From Flavobacteriales bacterium (lineage in GTDB: Bacteria > Bacteroidota > Bacteroidia > Flavobacteriales > PHOS-HE28): DNA of 56,409 nt. The stretch lies in contig SSGN01000025.1 in assembly GCA_008016945.1 (NCBI GenBank), forward strand, positions 1 to 56,409, written 5' to 3'. The number at the start of each line of letters is the position of its first letter. Within the stretch, counting starts at the first letter, position 1. The notes below the pieces were generated by a model. That model saw only the letters and a list, made by a program, of their open reading frames with translations, was not told the DNA's origin and searched no databases. Of the stretch, positions 10,001 through 16,480 are shown piece after piece. The translations under genes and the position numbers were made by a program.

Positions 10001-10026
10001 AGGCGATCCGAAACATCAAGCCGTGA
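7003..10026 (+). CDS. M1-family metallopeptidase with putative C-terminal outer-membrane barrel
   Basis: A 1007-residue secreted protein with an N-terminal signal peptide (about residues 1-22). The zinc peptidase site is intact: His373-Glu374-x-x-His377 in HEVGHNW and Glu396 19 residues later, in WMDEGLNSF. The N-terminal saddle and catalytic domain occupy about residues 23-560. From about residue 640 the sequence changes to alternating aromatic/polar strands with short turns (for example WQLGLAAYN, WVFAPMYGL, RISLRGVYLH), which looks like an outer-membrane beta-barrel rather than the usual M1 helical domain. ATG 7003 overlaps the previous stop (ATGA); the frame open to 6352 upstream is a shadow. 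No T9SS sorting domain is seen. Barrel assignment is inference. Confidence 0.85.
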   Translation: MKHRRAILLLSGLFGPLLLSGQGYFQQQVDYSIEVRLDDRSHTLHAHEAFTYQNNSNTTLDTIWIHLWPNAYRDRTTALCKQLDSHGDLDLHFATEEERGGIDSLDFHADGAKAQWGHHPRHIDIGWIELNTPLAPGQRVTISTPFRVKIPDGGFSRLGHTGQAYYITQWYPKPAVFDAQGWHAMPYLTQGEFYSEFGSFDVRITLPRNYVVGATGVLQDATEQQWMDSLAALPRTDTHRIDVNLLGATARPFPPSAAETKTIRYVQDNVHDFAWFADKRFIVRSSEVALPHSGRTVRTWALFTPKNATLWADAVSYVNESVRFYSEWAGDYPYDACTAIDGTISAGGGMEYPMITIIGDMGDKQSLDNVIAHEVGHNWFYGILASNERDHPWMDEGLNSFVELLYMRKRYPNGGHSIGGSLPLSKVLGPTHDGHRQQHEWMYRFNARRNLDQSIALPSTDFTSTNYGCMVYAKSALAFDHLLAYLGDDIMRRCMNAYYDTWKFKHPGPMDVRQVFERESGKDLRWVFNGLIETDAKVDVKAISLKRDPTLYLRNTGLDSIPVPVTAWNGNDSLGTRWFMATPTTTGHEHPWPNADRIRIDADNRTLDIDRRNNSIRSHGLFKRWAPLQFKWLLGVEPNDKRTVYYTPLPAWNGNDGWQLGLAAYNTTFPSQRTEWVFAPMYGLASERPGGAARLEHHFDRMRSRVFQNITVGASGRSAATFRDHHDVAWYDKVTPYVHFDLKRDPLNRPWQHRISLRGVYLHNGARHHTAHGSVIGTSNERFYLEVQYRAEDKSKLHRSLVLPTVTHEHDFLRASLELRQAFALNDRNDEIRFRAFAGAFLWKRDDRLYNGLHAWGLTWGTEDMLYDHAYLERNARDRFTQRQYNTQQGAFKTPFRQGGSDTWIGALNLEIDVPVGLPLALFGSAGVVPITRITQEGRTTASATYLEAGLGIVAVRDVLEVWFPLVVSERIADEERYHDRHIADRIRFIFALDKLDPTKAIRNIKP

Positions 10027-10817
10027 GCATACGCATCTACTTCCTCGGCGACTTCCACCTCGGCGTGCCCGATGCGAAGAGCAGTCTGGCGCGGGAGAAA
10101 CGCATCTGCACCTTCCTCGATGAAGCCGCGAAGGACGCCTCGGAGATCATCCTCATGGGCGACCTCTTCGACTTCTGGTTCGAGTGGAGGAAGGCCGTGC
10201 CGCGCGGCCATGTGCGATTCCTCGGTAAGATCGCGGAGCTGACCGACCGTGGCATACCGGTGCATCTGTTCATCGGAAACCACGACATGTGGATCTTCGA
10301 CTACATGCCGCAGGAGACGGGTGTGACCATCCACCGCGAGCCGATCGTGCGCGAGATCGCGGGCAAGCGTTTCCTGATCGGCCATGGTGACGGCCTCGGC
10401 CCCGGCGACCACGGCTACAAGTTCCTGAAGTCGATCTTCCGCAACCCGGTGTGCCAATGGCTGTTCGCGCGGCTGCACCCCAATTTCGCATTGTGGCTGG
10501 GCGATTTCTGGAGCGGCCGTAGCCGGAAGAAGAGCTACGAGAACGACCGCAAGTGGCTGGGCGTGGACAAGGAGTGGCTGGTGCAGTACTGCCGTGAGCG
10601 GTTGCAGAAGCAGCACTACGATCACATGCTGTTCGGCCACCGCCACCTGCCGATCGACATCGAGGTGAAGCCCGGCAGCCGGTACATCAACCTCGGCGAC
10701 TGGATCACGTACTTCACCTACGGCGTGTTCGACGGCACGGAGATGAAATTGATGAAACGCGTGGGCGACGGGCCGTTGAACGCGGATGTGCGGATCGCGG
10801 GGGGACCGGCGGTGTAG
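10023..10817 (+). CDS. lpxH: UDP-2,3-diacylglucosamine diphosphatase (LpxH-type metallophosphatase)
   Basis: A 264-residue calcineurin-like phosphoesterase predicted to cleave UDP-2,3-diacylglucosamine to lipid X and UMP at the inner membrane, the fourth step of lipid A synthesis. All five metal-binding blocks are present: GDFH (Asp10, His12), GDLFD (Asp47), GNHD (Asn86, His87), GHGDG (His121) and GHRH (His206, His208). The start is GTG 10023, overlapping the previous TGA by 4 nt; no nearby ATG fits. It closes the operon opened by lpxK, so two lipid A enzymes bracket the cluster. A different UDP-sugar or nucleotide substrate is possible but less likely given the context. Confidence 0.85.
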   Translation: MSIRIYFLGDFHLGVPDAKSSLAREKRICTFLDEAAKDASEIILMGDLFDFWFEWRKAVPRGHVRFLGKIAELTDRGIPVHLFIGNHDMWIFDYMPQETGVTIHREPIVREIAGKRFLIGHGDGLGPGDHGYKFLKSIFRNPVCQWLFARLHPNFALWLGDFWSGRSRKKSYENDRKWLGVDKEWLVQYCRERLQKQHYDHMLFGHRHLPIDIEVKPGSRYINLGDWITYFTYGVFDGTEMKLMKRVGDGPLNADVRIAGGPAV

Positions 10818-10864
10818 TAACAACGGACCGAACACGGCCATATCCCCAAAGCAATGCGCCGATC

Positions 10865-11959
10865 ATGACCAAGAAGGCCACGAAGAAAGCCCCTACCAAG
10901 CCGAAGCGGGCCACGGCCAAGCGCACGCCCACCGTTACCAAGAAGCCGTTGCTGCACGACATCCGTGGCCTGATCGAAGCCGCGCGCCAGCATGTGGCGC
11001 AAACGGCCAATGCCACCCTGACGATGCTGTACTGGCACGTTGGCGAGCGCATCGGTCGCGAGGTGCTGAAGGACAGGCGTGCGGAGTATGGGGAGCGAAT
11101 TGTCGTATCACTGTCACGACAATTGGTGCAGGAATATGGCAAGGGCTTCGGCGTATCGGCACTGACACGCATGGTCAAGTTCTCCGAGGCTTTCCCTGAC
11201 CAGCGAATTGTTGCGACGCTGTCGCAACAATTGACGTGGAGCCACTTCGTCGAGATCCTTCCGCTCAAGCAGCCCTTGGAGCGCGAGTTCTACGCCGAAA
11301 TGTGCCGCATCGAGCGCTGGAGCGTACGCACCCTACGCGAGCGCATCGGCAGTCAGATGTACCTGCGCACGGCCATCGCGAAGAAGCCCGAGAACGTGGT
11401 GAAGGCCGAGTTGGGCCAGTTGCGCGAAGATGGACGGATGACGCCCGATCTCGTGTTCCGCGATCCGTACATGCTGGACTTCCTTGGCCTTCCACAGGAC
11501 CATAGCGAACGTGACTTGGAACTCGCCATTCTCCGTGAGATGGAACGCATGCTGCTTGAGTTGGGCACCGGGTTCGCATTCGTGGCACGGCAGAAGCGCA
11601 TCCCCGTGGACGACGAGGACTTCCACCTCGACCTGCTCTTCTACCACCGGCACCTGAAACGGCTGGTGGCCGTGGACCTGAAGCTGGAGAAGTTCAAGCC
11701 TTCGCACAAGGGGCAGATGGAACTGTACCTGAACTGGCTGGACCGCCACGAGCGTGCAGCGGGCGAAGAAGCACCCATTGGCCTGATCCTATGCGCTAGC
11801 GCCGGTGCCGAACAGGTGGAACTACTGGACCTGAACGCGTCCAACATCCGCGTGGCGGAATACAGGGCGCACATCCCCGACACCAAGCTGTTGCAGAAGC
11901 AGTTGCACCGCGCCGTACTGCTGGCACGTAAAAGCGCGGAACAGAGGAAGAGGAAGTAA
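10865..11959 (+). CDS. DUF1016 / PDDEXK-nuclease-domain protein (YhcG-like)
   Basis: A 364-residue accessory protein. After a Lys/Thr-rich basic tail (residues 1-27) comes a DUF1016 N-terminal helical domain (LYWHVGERIGREVL, YGERIVVSLSRQL, about residues 30-175). A PDDEXK_2-type nuclease domain follows at about 185-345. Its core is visible as DEDFHLDLLFYHRHLKRLVAVDLKLEKFKPSHKG split over two strands, with the D...DLK pattern and a downstream QMELYLN helix. Members are implicated in DNA cleavage, phage defence and mobile-element biology, but no specific function is established here. It has no partner nuclease, methylase or recombinase in the window. The ATG 10865 start follows lpxH by 47 nt without a clear promoter box. 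Confidence 0.88.
   Translation: MTKKATKKAPTKPKRATAKRTPTVTKKPLLHDIRGLIEAARQHVAQTANATLTMLYWHVGERIGREVLKDRRAEYGERIVVSLSRQLVQEYGKGFGVSALTRMVKFSEAFPDQRIVATLSQQLTWSHFVEILPLKQPLEREFYAEMCRIERWSVRTLRERIGSQMYLRTAIAKKPENVVKAELGQLREDGRMTPDLVFRDPYMLDFLGLPQDHSERDLELAILREMERMLLELGTGFAFVARQKRIPVDDEDFHLDLLFYHRHLKRLVAVDLKLEKFKPSHKGQMELYLNWLDRHERAAGEEAPIGLILCASAGAEQVELLDLNASNIRVAEYRAHIPDTKLLQKQLHRAVLLARKSAEQRKRK
11098..11124. repeat. Coding inverted repeat 1 in the DUF1016 gene
   Basis: Perfect 9-bp arms AATTGTCGT (11098-11106) and ACGACAATT (11116-11124) enclose a 9-nt loop. It encodes the motif IVVSLSRQL of the DUF1016 domain. Confidence 0.8.
11206..11232. repeat. Coding inverted repeat 2 in the DUF1016 gene
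   Basis: Perfect 12-bp arms AATTGTTGCGAC (11206-11217) and GTCGCAACAATT (11221-11232) enclose a 3-nt loop. It lies 108 nt after inverted repeat 1, shares its outer AATTGT/ACAATT ends and encodes the paralogous motif IVATLSQQL. Confidence 0.85.
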
Positions 11960-11979
11960 TACCAATTGGACATTCAATA
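11959..11979 (-). repeat. Dispersed repeat, tail-only copy C
   Basis: These 21 nt match 42821-42841 in inverted orientation at 20 of 21 positions. They begin at the last base of the DUF1016 stop codon. Outside the 21 nt the similarity to the longer copies fades. Confidence 0.7.
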
Positions 11980-11986
11980 CCAGCCT

Positions 11987-11994
11987 TCCTTTTG
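11987..11994 (+). promoter_or_regulatory. -7-like box before the DUF1016 remnant (TCCTTTTG)
   Basis: TCCTTTTG is followed 3 nt later by ATG 11998. The string CTTTTGACCATG here is identical to that at the start of the M1 aminopeptidase gene at 38288. Confidence 0.35.
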
Positions 11995-11997
11995 ACC

Positions 11998-12140
11998 ATG
12001 GACTACCAAGCCTTCTCGACGGCATAGGACACGTTCACGCCCATACGCTGTGCGGCATGGCTCGTGCGGTGAACCGCGGACTGGTCACGCGCAACTGGCT
12101 GATCGGCGCCCACCTCGTTGAGTTCGAGCAACAGGGGAAG
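11998..12140 (+). pseudogene. Broken DUF1016 N-terminal domain (second copy)
   Basis: From ATG 11998 the sequence reads MDYQAF, then needs a one-base frameshift near 12015 to continue as LDGIGHVHAHTL. It then gives AVNRGLVTRNWLIGAHLVEFEQQG up to about 12137. The second part is the canonical DUF1016 N-terminal signature (AVN..LT.RNW.IG..IVEFEQ.G). After 12140 homology stops and the frame ends at TGA 12198. The copy is thus frameshifted and truncated, with neither the rest of DUF1016_N nor a nuclease domain. It differs in sequence from the intact DUF1016 protein 40 nt upstream, so it is a relic of another subfamily and not a simple tandem duplicate. Confidence 0.7.
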
Positions 12141-12234
12141 CTTACAGTCCAAGTTAAGCGCACCCCTCCCCGCAGGGGCCTGCCGCGCGAAAGCCCATGA
12201 TGGGGCAAAGGGAAGGGACGTCGATCGCTTAGCG

Positions 12235-13230
12235 CTACTTCCGGTTCCCCAGCCTCCCCACCAGATCCACCAACCGGCTGCTGTAGCCGTACTCGTTGTC
12301 GTACCAGCCCATGATCTTCACCATGTTGCCCACCACGCTGGTGAGCTGCGCGTCGAAGATGCAGCTGTGCGGATCGCCCACGATGTCCACGCTCACGATG
12401 GGGTCCTCGGTGTAGCGAAGGATACCCTTCAGCTTTCCTTCCGCGAGCTGTTTGAAGTGCGCGTTGATCTCCTCGGCGGTCTTCAGCTCCTTCACCCGTA
12501 CGGTGATATCGGTGATGGAGCCATCGGGCACGGGCACGCGGATGCCGCCACCGCCGAGCCTGCCGTCCAGTTCGGGGAAGATGCGCGTGATGGCCTTGGC
12601 CGCACCGGTGGTGGTGGGGATCATGCTCACGGCCGCGGCCCGGGCGCGACGCAGGTCCTTGTGCGGCGCGTCGTGCAGGCGCTGATCGCCGGTGTAGCTG
12701 TGCACGGTGGTGATGTAACCGTCCTCGATGCCGCACGCCTCCAGCACCCCCAGGATCATGGGCGCGGCGCAGTTGGTGGTGCAGCTCGCGTTGCTGATGA
12801 TATCCTCCGAACCGTCGATCAGGTGGTCGTTCACCCCAAGTACCACCGTCTTGATGCCGGCATCCTTCGCCGGAGCTGAGAGCAGCACTTTCCTGGCGCC
12901 GGCCTTCAGGTGCGCGGAGGCGGTTTCCCTGGTCAGGAAGTGCCCGGTGCTCTCGATCACGACATCGACCCCCAGTTCCTTCCACGGCAGTGTGGCCGGA
13001 TCCTTCTGTGCGTAGGCCTTCACCTTGCGGCCACCGAGGATGAGGTGCTGTTCATCATGCCCCACCTCGCCAGGGAACACGCCATGCACCGAATCGTACT
13101 TGAACAGATGCGCCAGCGTAGCGGTGTCCGTGAGGTCGTTCACGGCCACGAGTTCGATATCGTTCCGTTGCGTGAGCAGGCGGGCGGTGACCCGTCCGAT
13201 ACGTCCGAAACCGTTGATGGCGATGCGCAT
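12235..13230 (-). CDS. gap: Glyceraldehyde-3-phosphate dehydrogenase, type I
   Basis: This cytosolic glycolytic enzyme converts glyceraldehyde-3-phosphate, NAD+ and phosphate to 1,3-bisphosphoglycerate. The 331-residue protein starts with the Rossmann motif NGFGRIGR. Asp32 after the second strand favours NAD over NADP. The catalytic Cys150 lies in SNASCTTNC, and WYDNEYGYS marks the C-terminus. It is transcribed with or after lipA, but a 120-nt gap with its own -7-like box (TACCTTTC) suggests a separate promoter. Long frames on the opposite strand here are shadows. Confidence 0.96.
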   Translation of the reverse strand: MRIAINGFGRIGRVTARLLTQRNDIELVAVNDLTDTATLAHLFKYDSVHGVFPGEVGHDEQHLILGGRKVKAYAQKDPATLPWKELGVDVVIESTGHFLTRETASAHLKAGARKVLLSAPAKDAGIKTVVLGVNDHLIDGSEDIISNASCTTNCAAPMILGVLEACGIEDGYITTVHSYTGDQRLHDAPHKDLRRARAAAVSMIPTTTGAAKAITRIFPELDGRLGGGGIRVPVPDGSITDITVRVKELKTAEEINAHFKQLAEGKLKGILRYTEDPIVSVDIVGDPHSCIFDAQLTSVVGNMVKIMGWYDNEYGYSSRLVDLVGRLGNRK

Positions 13231-13236
13231 GACGTT

Positions 13237-13244
13237 GAAAGGTA
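13237..13244 (-). promoter_or_regulatory. -7-like box of gap (TACCTTTC)
   Basis: On the minus strand TACCTTTC lies 6 nt before the gap ATG at 13230. It deviates from TAnnTTTG only in the last base. Confidence 0.35.
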
Positions 13245-13253
13245 TGTTGTATG

Positions 13254-13350
13254 GTCAGTGGCGAATGGGCGATCGTGCATGGCGGCCTACCCGCAGGGAC
13301 GGCACCAACGCCGCTCCACTCGCTATTCGGCATCGGCCGTTCACCGCACT
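13254..13350. repeat. Degenerate heptad repeats in inverted orientation
   Basis: From 13254 the plus strand reads GTCAGTG, GCGAATG, GGCGATC, GTGCATG in consecutive sevens. The right half (about 13314-13350) carries similar heptads on the opposite strand. The spacer between gap and the lipA stop could therefore fold back on itself. No gene is seen here. Confidence 0.4.
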
Positions 13351-14226
13351 TCAGAACATGTGTTTCTCCGCATGGTAGCTGCTCCGTACCAATGGGCCGC
13401 TCTCCACGAAGCGGAAGCCTTTCTCCAACCCGAGGGCCTTGAACCTGGCGAACACGTCCGGGTGGATGAACTCCGCCACGGGCAGGTGCTCTCGGGTGGG
13501 TTGCAGGTATTGCCCCAGCGTAAGGATATCCACCCCCACGCTCCGCAGATCGTCCATGCTTTCCAGCACCTCCTGTTCCGTTTCGCCAAGGCCGAGCATG
13601 ATCCCGCTCTTGGTGCGAAGGCCGGCACGCTTGGCACGCATGAGCACTTCGAGGCTGCGGTCGTACTTGGCTTGGATGCGCACCTCCTTGGTCAGGCGAC
13701 GTACGGTCTCCAGGTTGTGGCTCAGGATCTCGGGCGCGGCGTCGGTCACCACGGCGAGGTTCTCCCACTTGCCCTGGAAATCGGGGATCAGGGTTTCCAT
13801 GGTGGTGCCAGGGCTGCGACGGCGGATGGCCCGGATGGTGCGCGCCCAGATATCGCTGCCACCGTCCTTCAGGTCGTCGCGGTCCACGCTGGTGATCACG
13901 CAGTGCTTCACCCCCATGAGTTCCACGCTGCGGGCCACGCGGGCGGGCTCGAAAGGATCCACGGCTTCGGGGCGACCGGTGGCCACGTTGCAGAAGCCGC
14001 AGCTGCGGGTGCATACGTTGCCCAGGATCATGAAGGTGGCCGTGCCCGCCCCCCAGCATTCGCCCATGTTGGGGCAGTTGCCGCTCTGGCAGATCGTGTG
14101 CAGCTTGTGCTCGCTCACGATCCCCGCGACCTTGCGGAAGTTCTCTCCGGTGGGCAGTTTCACCCGCAACCAATCGGGTTTGCGTACACGTCCCGTCCCT
14201 TCCACTACTGCTGCGTTCTCGCTCAT
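13351..14226 (-). CDS. lipA: Lipoyl synthase LipA
   Basis: A radical-SAM enzyme that inserts two sulfur atoms into octanoyl groups on the E2 and H-protein domains to form lipoyl cofactor. Both iron-sulfur clusters are visible: the auxiliary cluster motif Cys46-x4-Cys51-x5-Cys57 and the radical-SAM motif Cys72-x3-Cys76-x2-Cys79. The C-terminal RSSYHAEKH with the conserved Arg-Ser-Ser-Tyr segment is also intact. Length 291 residues is usual. The ATG overlaps the stop of the upstream outer membrane protein gene (ATGA, 14223-14226), so the two are co-translated, although no functional link is evident. lipB is not in the window. Confidence 0.96.
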   Translation of the reverse strand: MSENAAVVEGTGRVRKPDWLRVKLPTGENFRKVAGIVSEHKLHTICQSGNCPNMGECWGAGTATFMILGNVCTRSCGFCNVATGRPEAVDPFEPARVARSVELMGVKHCVITSVDRDDLKDGGSDIWARTIRAIRRRSPGTTMETLIPDFQGKWENLAVVTDAAPEILSHNLETVRRLTKEVRIQAKYDRSLEVLMRAKRAGLRTKSGIMLGLGETEQEVLESMDDLRSVGVDILTLGQYLQPTREHLPVAEFIHPDVFARFKALGLEKGFRFVESGPLVRSSYHAEKHMF

Positions 14227-14975
14227 TGCACGAACTTCTTGCCGAATTGCAAGGCCAGGTAGAACTCGAAGAAGAACTGCTTGTTGCGCACCCCCTCCAG
14301 CTCGGCCATGATGGGCACGGTCACCGGATAGGCATCAACCGTTGCACCAACCTCCAGGCCCTTCAATCCGGTGGTCTCCGTTGAATATTCAAAACTGAAT
14401 GCCACCCGTCCGAAGCCTCCGATATAGGGCTTCATCTCACCGACACCATTGAACCAGGTGGCACGGCCGTAGATGTTCTGCACATCATGGACCGCAGGGT
14501 CGTACCGTTCCACGGCGATGTTCTCGTACGGGATCCGATCCGGTTTGCCGATCTGCAGGTACACCGGTTTCAACAGGCCGATCGATGGCCCCACGCCCCA
14601 GAGCACGTTCACCTCCGCTCCAGACCGCCGGATCTTATCCGTGATCTGCCACTTACGGCCATAGCTGGGCCGAATGATCATCAGCGAATTCGCCTTCCCG
14701 TAGAAATAGCCCCGTGCATCCTCGTAGTACGGGTTGAAACTCTTCACTTCCTTGGGATGTTTCATGCCCACCACCTCCACCCCCAACAACCGGCGGTCAC
14801 GTGCCGTCTTGTACGAGGCGTGGTTGAACTGCACCCCCCAGCCATCACCATGCAACAGGAGCCCGCCATACATCTCGCGCTTGTACGGCACACGGGTCTC
14901 CTCGTAGATGGTCTGCTGGGCGTGAGCAACACCCACACCCAGAACACACAACAGCAGAAGGAGAAGGCTTCGCAT
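14223..14975 (-). CDS. Conserved outer-membrane beta-barrel protein
   Basis: A 250-residue exported protein with a clear signal peptide ([19 protein letters not shown], cleavage about residue 19). The mature part consists of repeated amphipathic strands with aromatic girdles ([38 protein letters not shown]) and ends in [13 protein letters not shown], consistent with a small outer-membrane barrel common in Bacteroidota. I do not recognise a function. ATG 14975 is chosen for the signal peptide and a TAGCTTTG box 15 nt upstream; the frame remains open to 15335 but that region holds the divergent osmC promoter. Confidence 0.8.
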   Translation of the reverse strand: MRSLLLLLLCVLGVGVAHAQQTIYEETRVPYKREMYGGLLLHGDGWGVQFNHASYKTARDRRLLGVEVVGMKHPKEVKSFNPYYEDARGYFYGKANSLMIIRPSYGRKWQITDKIRRSGAEVNVLWGVGPSIGLLKPVYLQIGKPDRIPYENIAVERYDPAVHDVQNIYGRATWFNGVGEMKPYIGGFGRVAFSFEYSTETTGLKGLEVGATVDAYPVTVPIMAELEGVRNKQFFFEFYLALQFGKKFVQ

Positions 14976-14990
14976 GGACACCTCGGCCAA

Positions 14991-14998
14991 CAAAGCTA
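14991..14998 (-). promoter_or_regulatory. -7 box of the outer membrane protein-lipA operon (TAGCTTTG)
   Basis: On the minus strand TAGCTTTG is an exact TAnnTTTG match, 15 nt before ATG 14975. It is back-to-back with the divergent box at 15011. Confidence 0.5.
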
Positions 14999-15010
14999 CG
15001 AAGCCGAAGC

Positions 15011-15018
15011 TACCTTGG
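15011..15018 (+). promoter_or_regulatory. -7-like box of the OsmC-like gene (TACCTTGG)
   Basis: TACCTTGG lies 32 nt before ATG 15051. A nearer ATG at 15026 is out of frame with the OsmC coding region. Confidence 0.3.
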
Positions 15019-15050
15019 CCCCGCCATGGATCCCCAGGCACCGCACCGCA

Positions 15051-15458
15051 ATGGATACCGCACATGTGACCTACCTTGGAGAACTTCGTACCGAAGCCAC
15101 CCATGTACGTAGTGGGCAGACCCTGACCACTGACGCTCCCATTGATAATCAAGGGCGAGGCGAGGCCTTCAGCCCCACCGACCTCCTCTCCACCTCGTTG
15201 GCCAGCTGCATGATGACCTTGATGGGCATCGCGGCCCGCGAGAAGGGGATCCCGCTGAATGGACTGAGCGCCAGGGTGGTGAAGCACATGGCACCACCTC
15301 CACGCCGCGTGGAGCGCATAGAAGTACACCTGCAACTACAAGGGGAAGGTCTGGGCGACCGCGAACGGGCGATCCTGGAGAACGCTGCCCGCACCTGCCC
15401 TGTGGCCCGCAGCCTCCGCGAAGACCTCGTGCAGGACATCCACTTCACCTATCGGTGA
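15051..15458 (+). CDS. OsmC/Ohr-family peroxiredoxin-like protein
   Basis: A 135-residue cytosolic protein of the OsmC/Ohr fold, which reduces organic hydroperoxides with a reactive thiol pair. Both family cysteines are present: Cys53 in SLASCMMT and Cys116 in ARTCPVARSL. The sequence SPTDLLSTSLASC is the typical helix of the OsmC branch. ATG 15051 gives the family-length N-terminus (MDTAHVTYLG); the longer open frame upstream is antisense to the outer membrane protein gene. It is monocistronic and faces the small lipoprotein gene tail-to-tail. Confidence 0.9.
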   Translation: MDTAHVTYLGELRTEATHVRSGQTLTTDAPIDNQGRGEAFSPTDLLSTSLASCMMTLMGIAAREKGIPLNGLSARVVKHMAPPPRRVERIEVHLQLQGEGLGDRERAILENAARTCPVARSLREDLVQDIHFTYR

Positions 15459-15480
15459 CGAAAGGGGTGGGAACAATGAA

Positions 15481-15501
15481 GCCCGGACCAAGGGCCCGGG
15501 C
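15481..15501. terminator. Hairpin between convergent genes
   Basis: GCCCGG (15481-15486) and CCGGGC (15496-15501) form a 6-bp stem with a 9-nt loop. It lies between the OsmC-like stop (15458) and the lipoprotein stop (15523), where a bidirectional terminator is expected. No T-run follows. Confidence 0.4.
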
Positions 15502-15522
15502 CAGTACGGAACGTAGGAAAGC

Positions 15523-15654
15523 TCAAACCTGCTTCTCGGCGGGCACCTTATGTACCTTGCCGTAGGCCGGGCACGATTGATGGGAACCGCACGCGGTGAG
15601 CAAAGCACCTGTAAGTACGATCGCCACAATGGTTTGGAACACCTTTTTCATCAT
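15523..15654 (-). CDS. Small lipoprotein (43 aa)
   Basis: The predicted product is 43 residues: a hydrophobic signal (KKVFQTIVAIVLTGALLTA), lipobox ending at Cys22, and a mature tail of only about 22 residues containing CGSHQSCPAYGK. Tiny lipoproteins with a CPAYG-like tail occur widely in Bacteroidota; their function is unknown. Two adjacent ATGs (15654, 15651) are possible starts. An exact -7 box TAACTTTG lies 54 nt upstream. The frame continues upstream to 15711, but that extension lacks coding character. Confidence 0.7.
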   Translation of the reverse strand: MMKKVFQTIVAIVLTGALLTACGSHQSCPAYGKVHKVPAEKQV

Positions 15655-15708
15655 TCGTTCGTTTGTACGGTGATCGTCCTCAACCGGATTGAAGCGCACC
15701 GGACGGCG

Positions 15709-15716
15709 CAAAGTTA
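15709..15716 (-). promoter_or_regulatory. -7 box of the small lipoprotein gene (TAACTTTG)
   Basis: The minus strand carries an exact TAnnTTTG match 54 nt upstream of ATG 15654. It is the only such box in the divergent spacer to ung. Confidence 0.45.
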
Positions 15717-15781
15717 GCCCTCGTTACGAACGACTCCCGAAAATGTTTCAACAGCCGTACCCGAGAACTTGTTGACCTACG

Positions 15782-16480
15782 ATGCAGGAGCATAACGCAA
15801 CGAACTGGCCGGATATTGGAGAAGGCTGGCGCGAGGCCATCGCACCTGAGCTGGAAGCGGACTTCTTCGTCGGAATGCGCGACTTCCTGGCGACCGAGCG
15901 GCGTCAGCATACGGTATATCCTCCGCCTTCACGGATCTTCGCCGCCTTCGACACCACCCCTTTCGCGGCGGTACGTGTGGTGATCCTGGGGCAGGACCCC
16001 TACCATGGGCCGGGGCAGGCGAATGGCCTGTGCTTCTCGGTGGCACCGGGCATACCAGCACCGCCATCGCTCCAGAACATCTTCGCTGAACTGGAGCGCG
16101 ACCTGGGCATTCCGCGGCCAGGCTGTGGCGATCTAACGAGTTGGGCGGAACAGGGTGTATTGTTGCTCAACGCCACCCTCACCGTCCGGGCCAACGAGGC
16201 GGGTTCGCACCAGCGGCGTGGCTGGGAGCGTTTGACCGATGCGGCCATTCGTGCACTCTCCGCACACCATAACGGCTTGGTCTTCCTGCTCTGGGGGCGC
16301 CACGCCCAGCTGAAGGCTTCGCTGATCGACAGGGGTCGGCACCATATCCTCACGGCCCCGCACCCTTCGCCCCTCTCGGCGTACAGGGGCTTCCTTGGTT
16401 GCGGCCACTTCTCGCGCACCAACGCGTTGCTCCAGGCTCAGGGTAAGCCCCCCATCCATTGGTCCGTGTCATGTCCGTGA
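15782..16480 (+). CDS. ung: Uracil-DNA glycosylase, family 1
   Basis: It excises uracil from DNA as the first step of base-excision repair. The 232-residue protein has the water-activating loop GQDPYHG with catalytic Asp72, the uracil-specificity strand LLLNATLTV, and the DNA-intercalation loop HPSPLSAYRG with His194. Length and motif order are those of family 1 UNG. Its last 10 nt overlap the start of the Omp85-type gene, so the two share a transcript without an obvious functional link. Confidence 0.96.
   Translation: MQEHNATNWPDIGEGWREAIAPELEADFFVGMRDFLATERRQHTVYPPPSRIFAAFDTTPFAAVRVVILGQDPYHGPGQANGLCFSVAPGIPAPPSLQNIFAELERDLGIPRPGCGDLTSWAEQGVLLLNATLTVRANEAGSHQRRGWERLTDAAIRALSAHHNGLVFLLWGRHAQLKASLIDRGRHHILTAPHPSPLSAYRGFLGCGHFSRTNALLQAQGKPPIHWSVSCP

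Noticed and set aside
12910..14262. A 450-codon plus-strand frame opposite gap and lipA
   Set aside because: It is the mirror of lipA codons; lipA has all six cluster cysteines on the minus strand.
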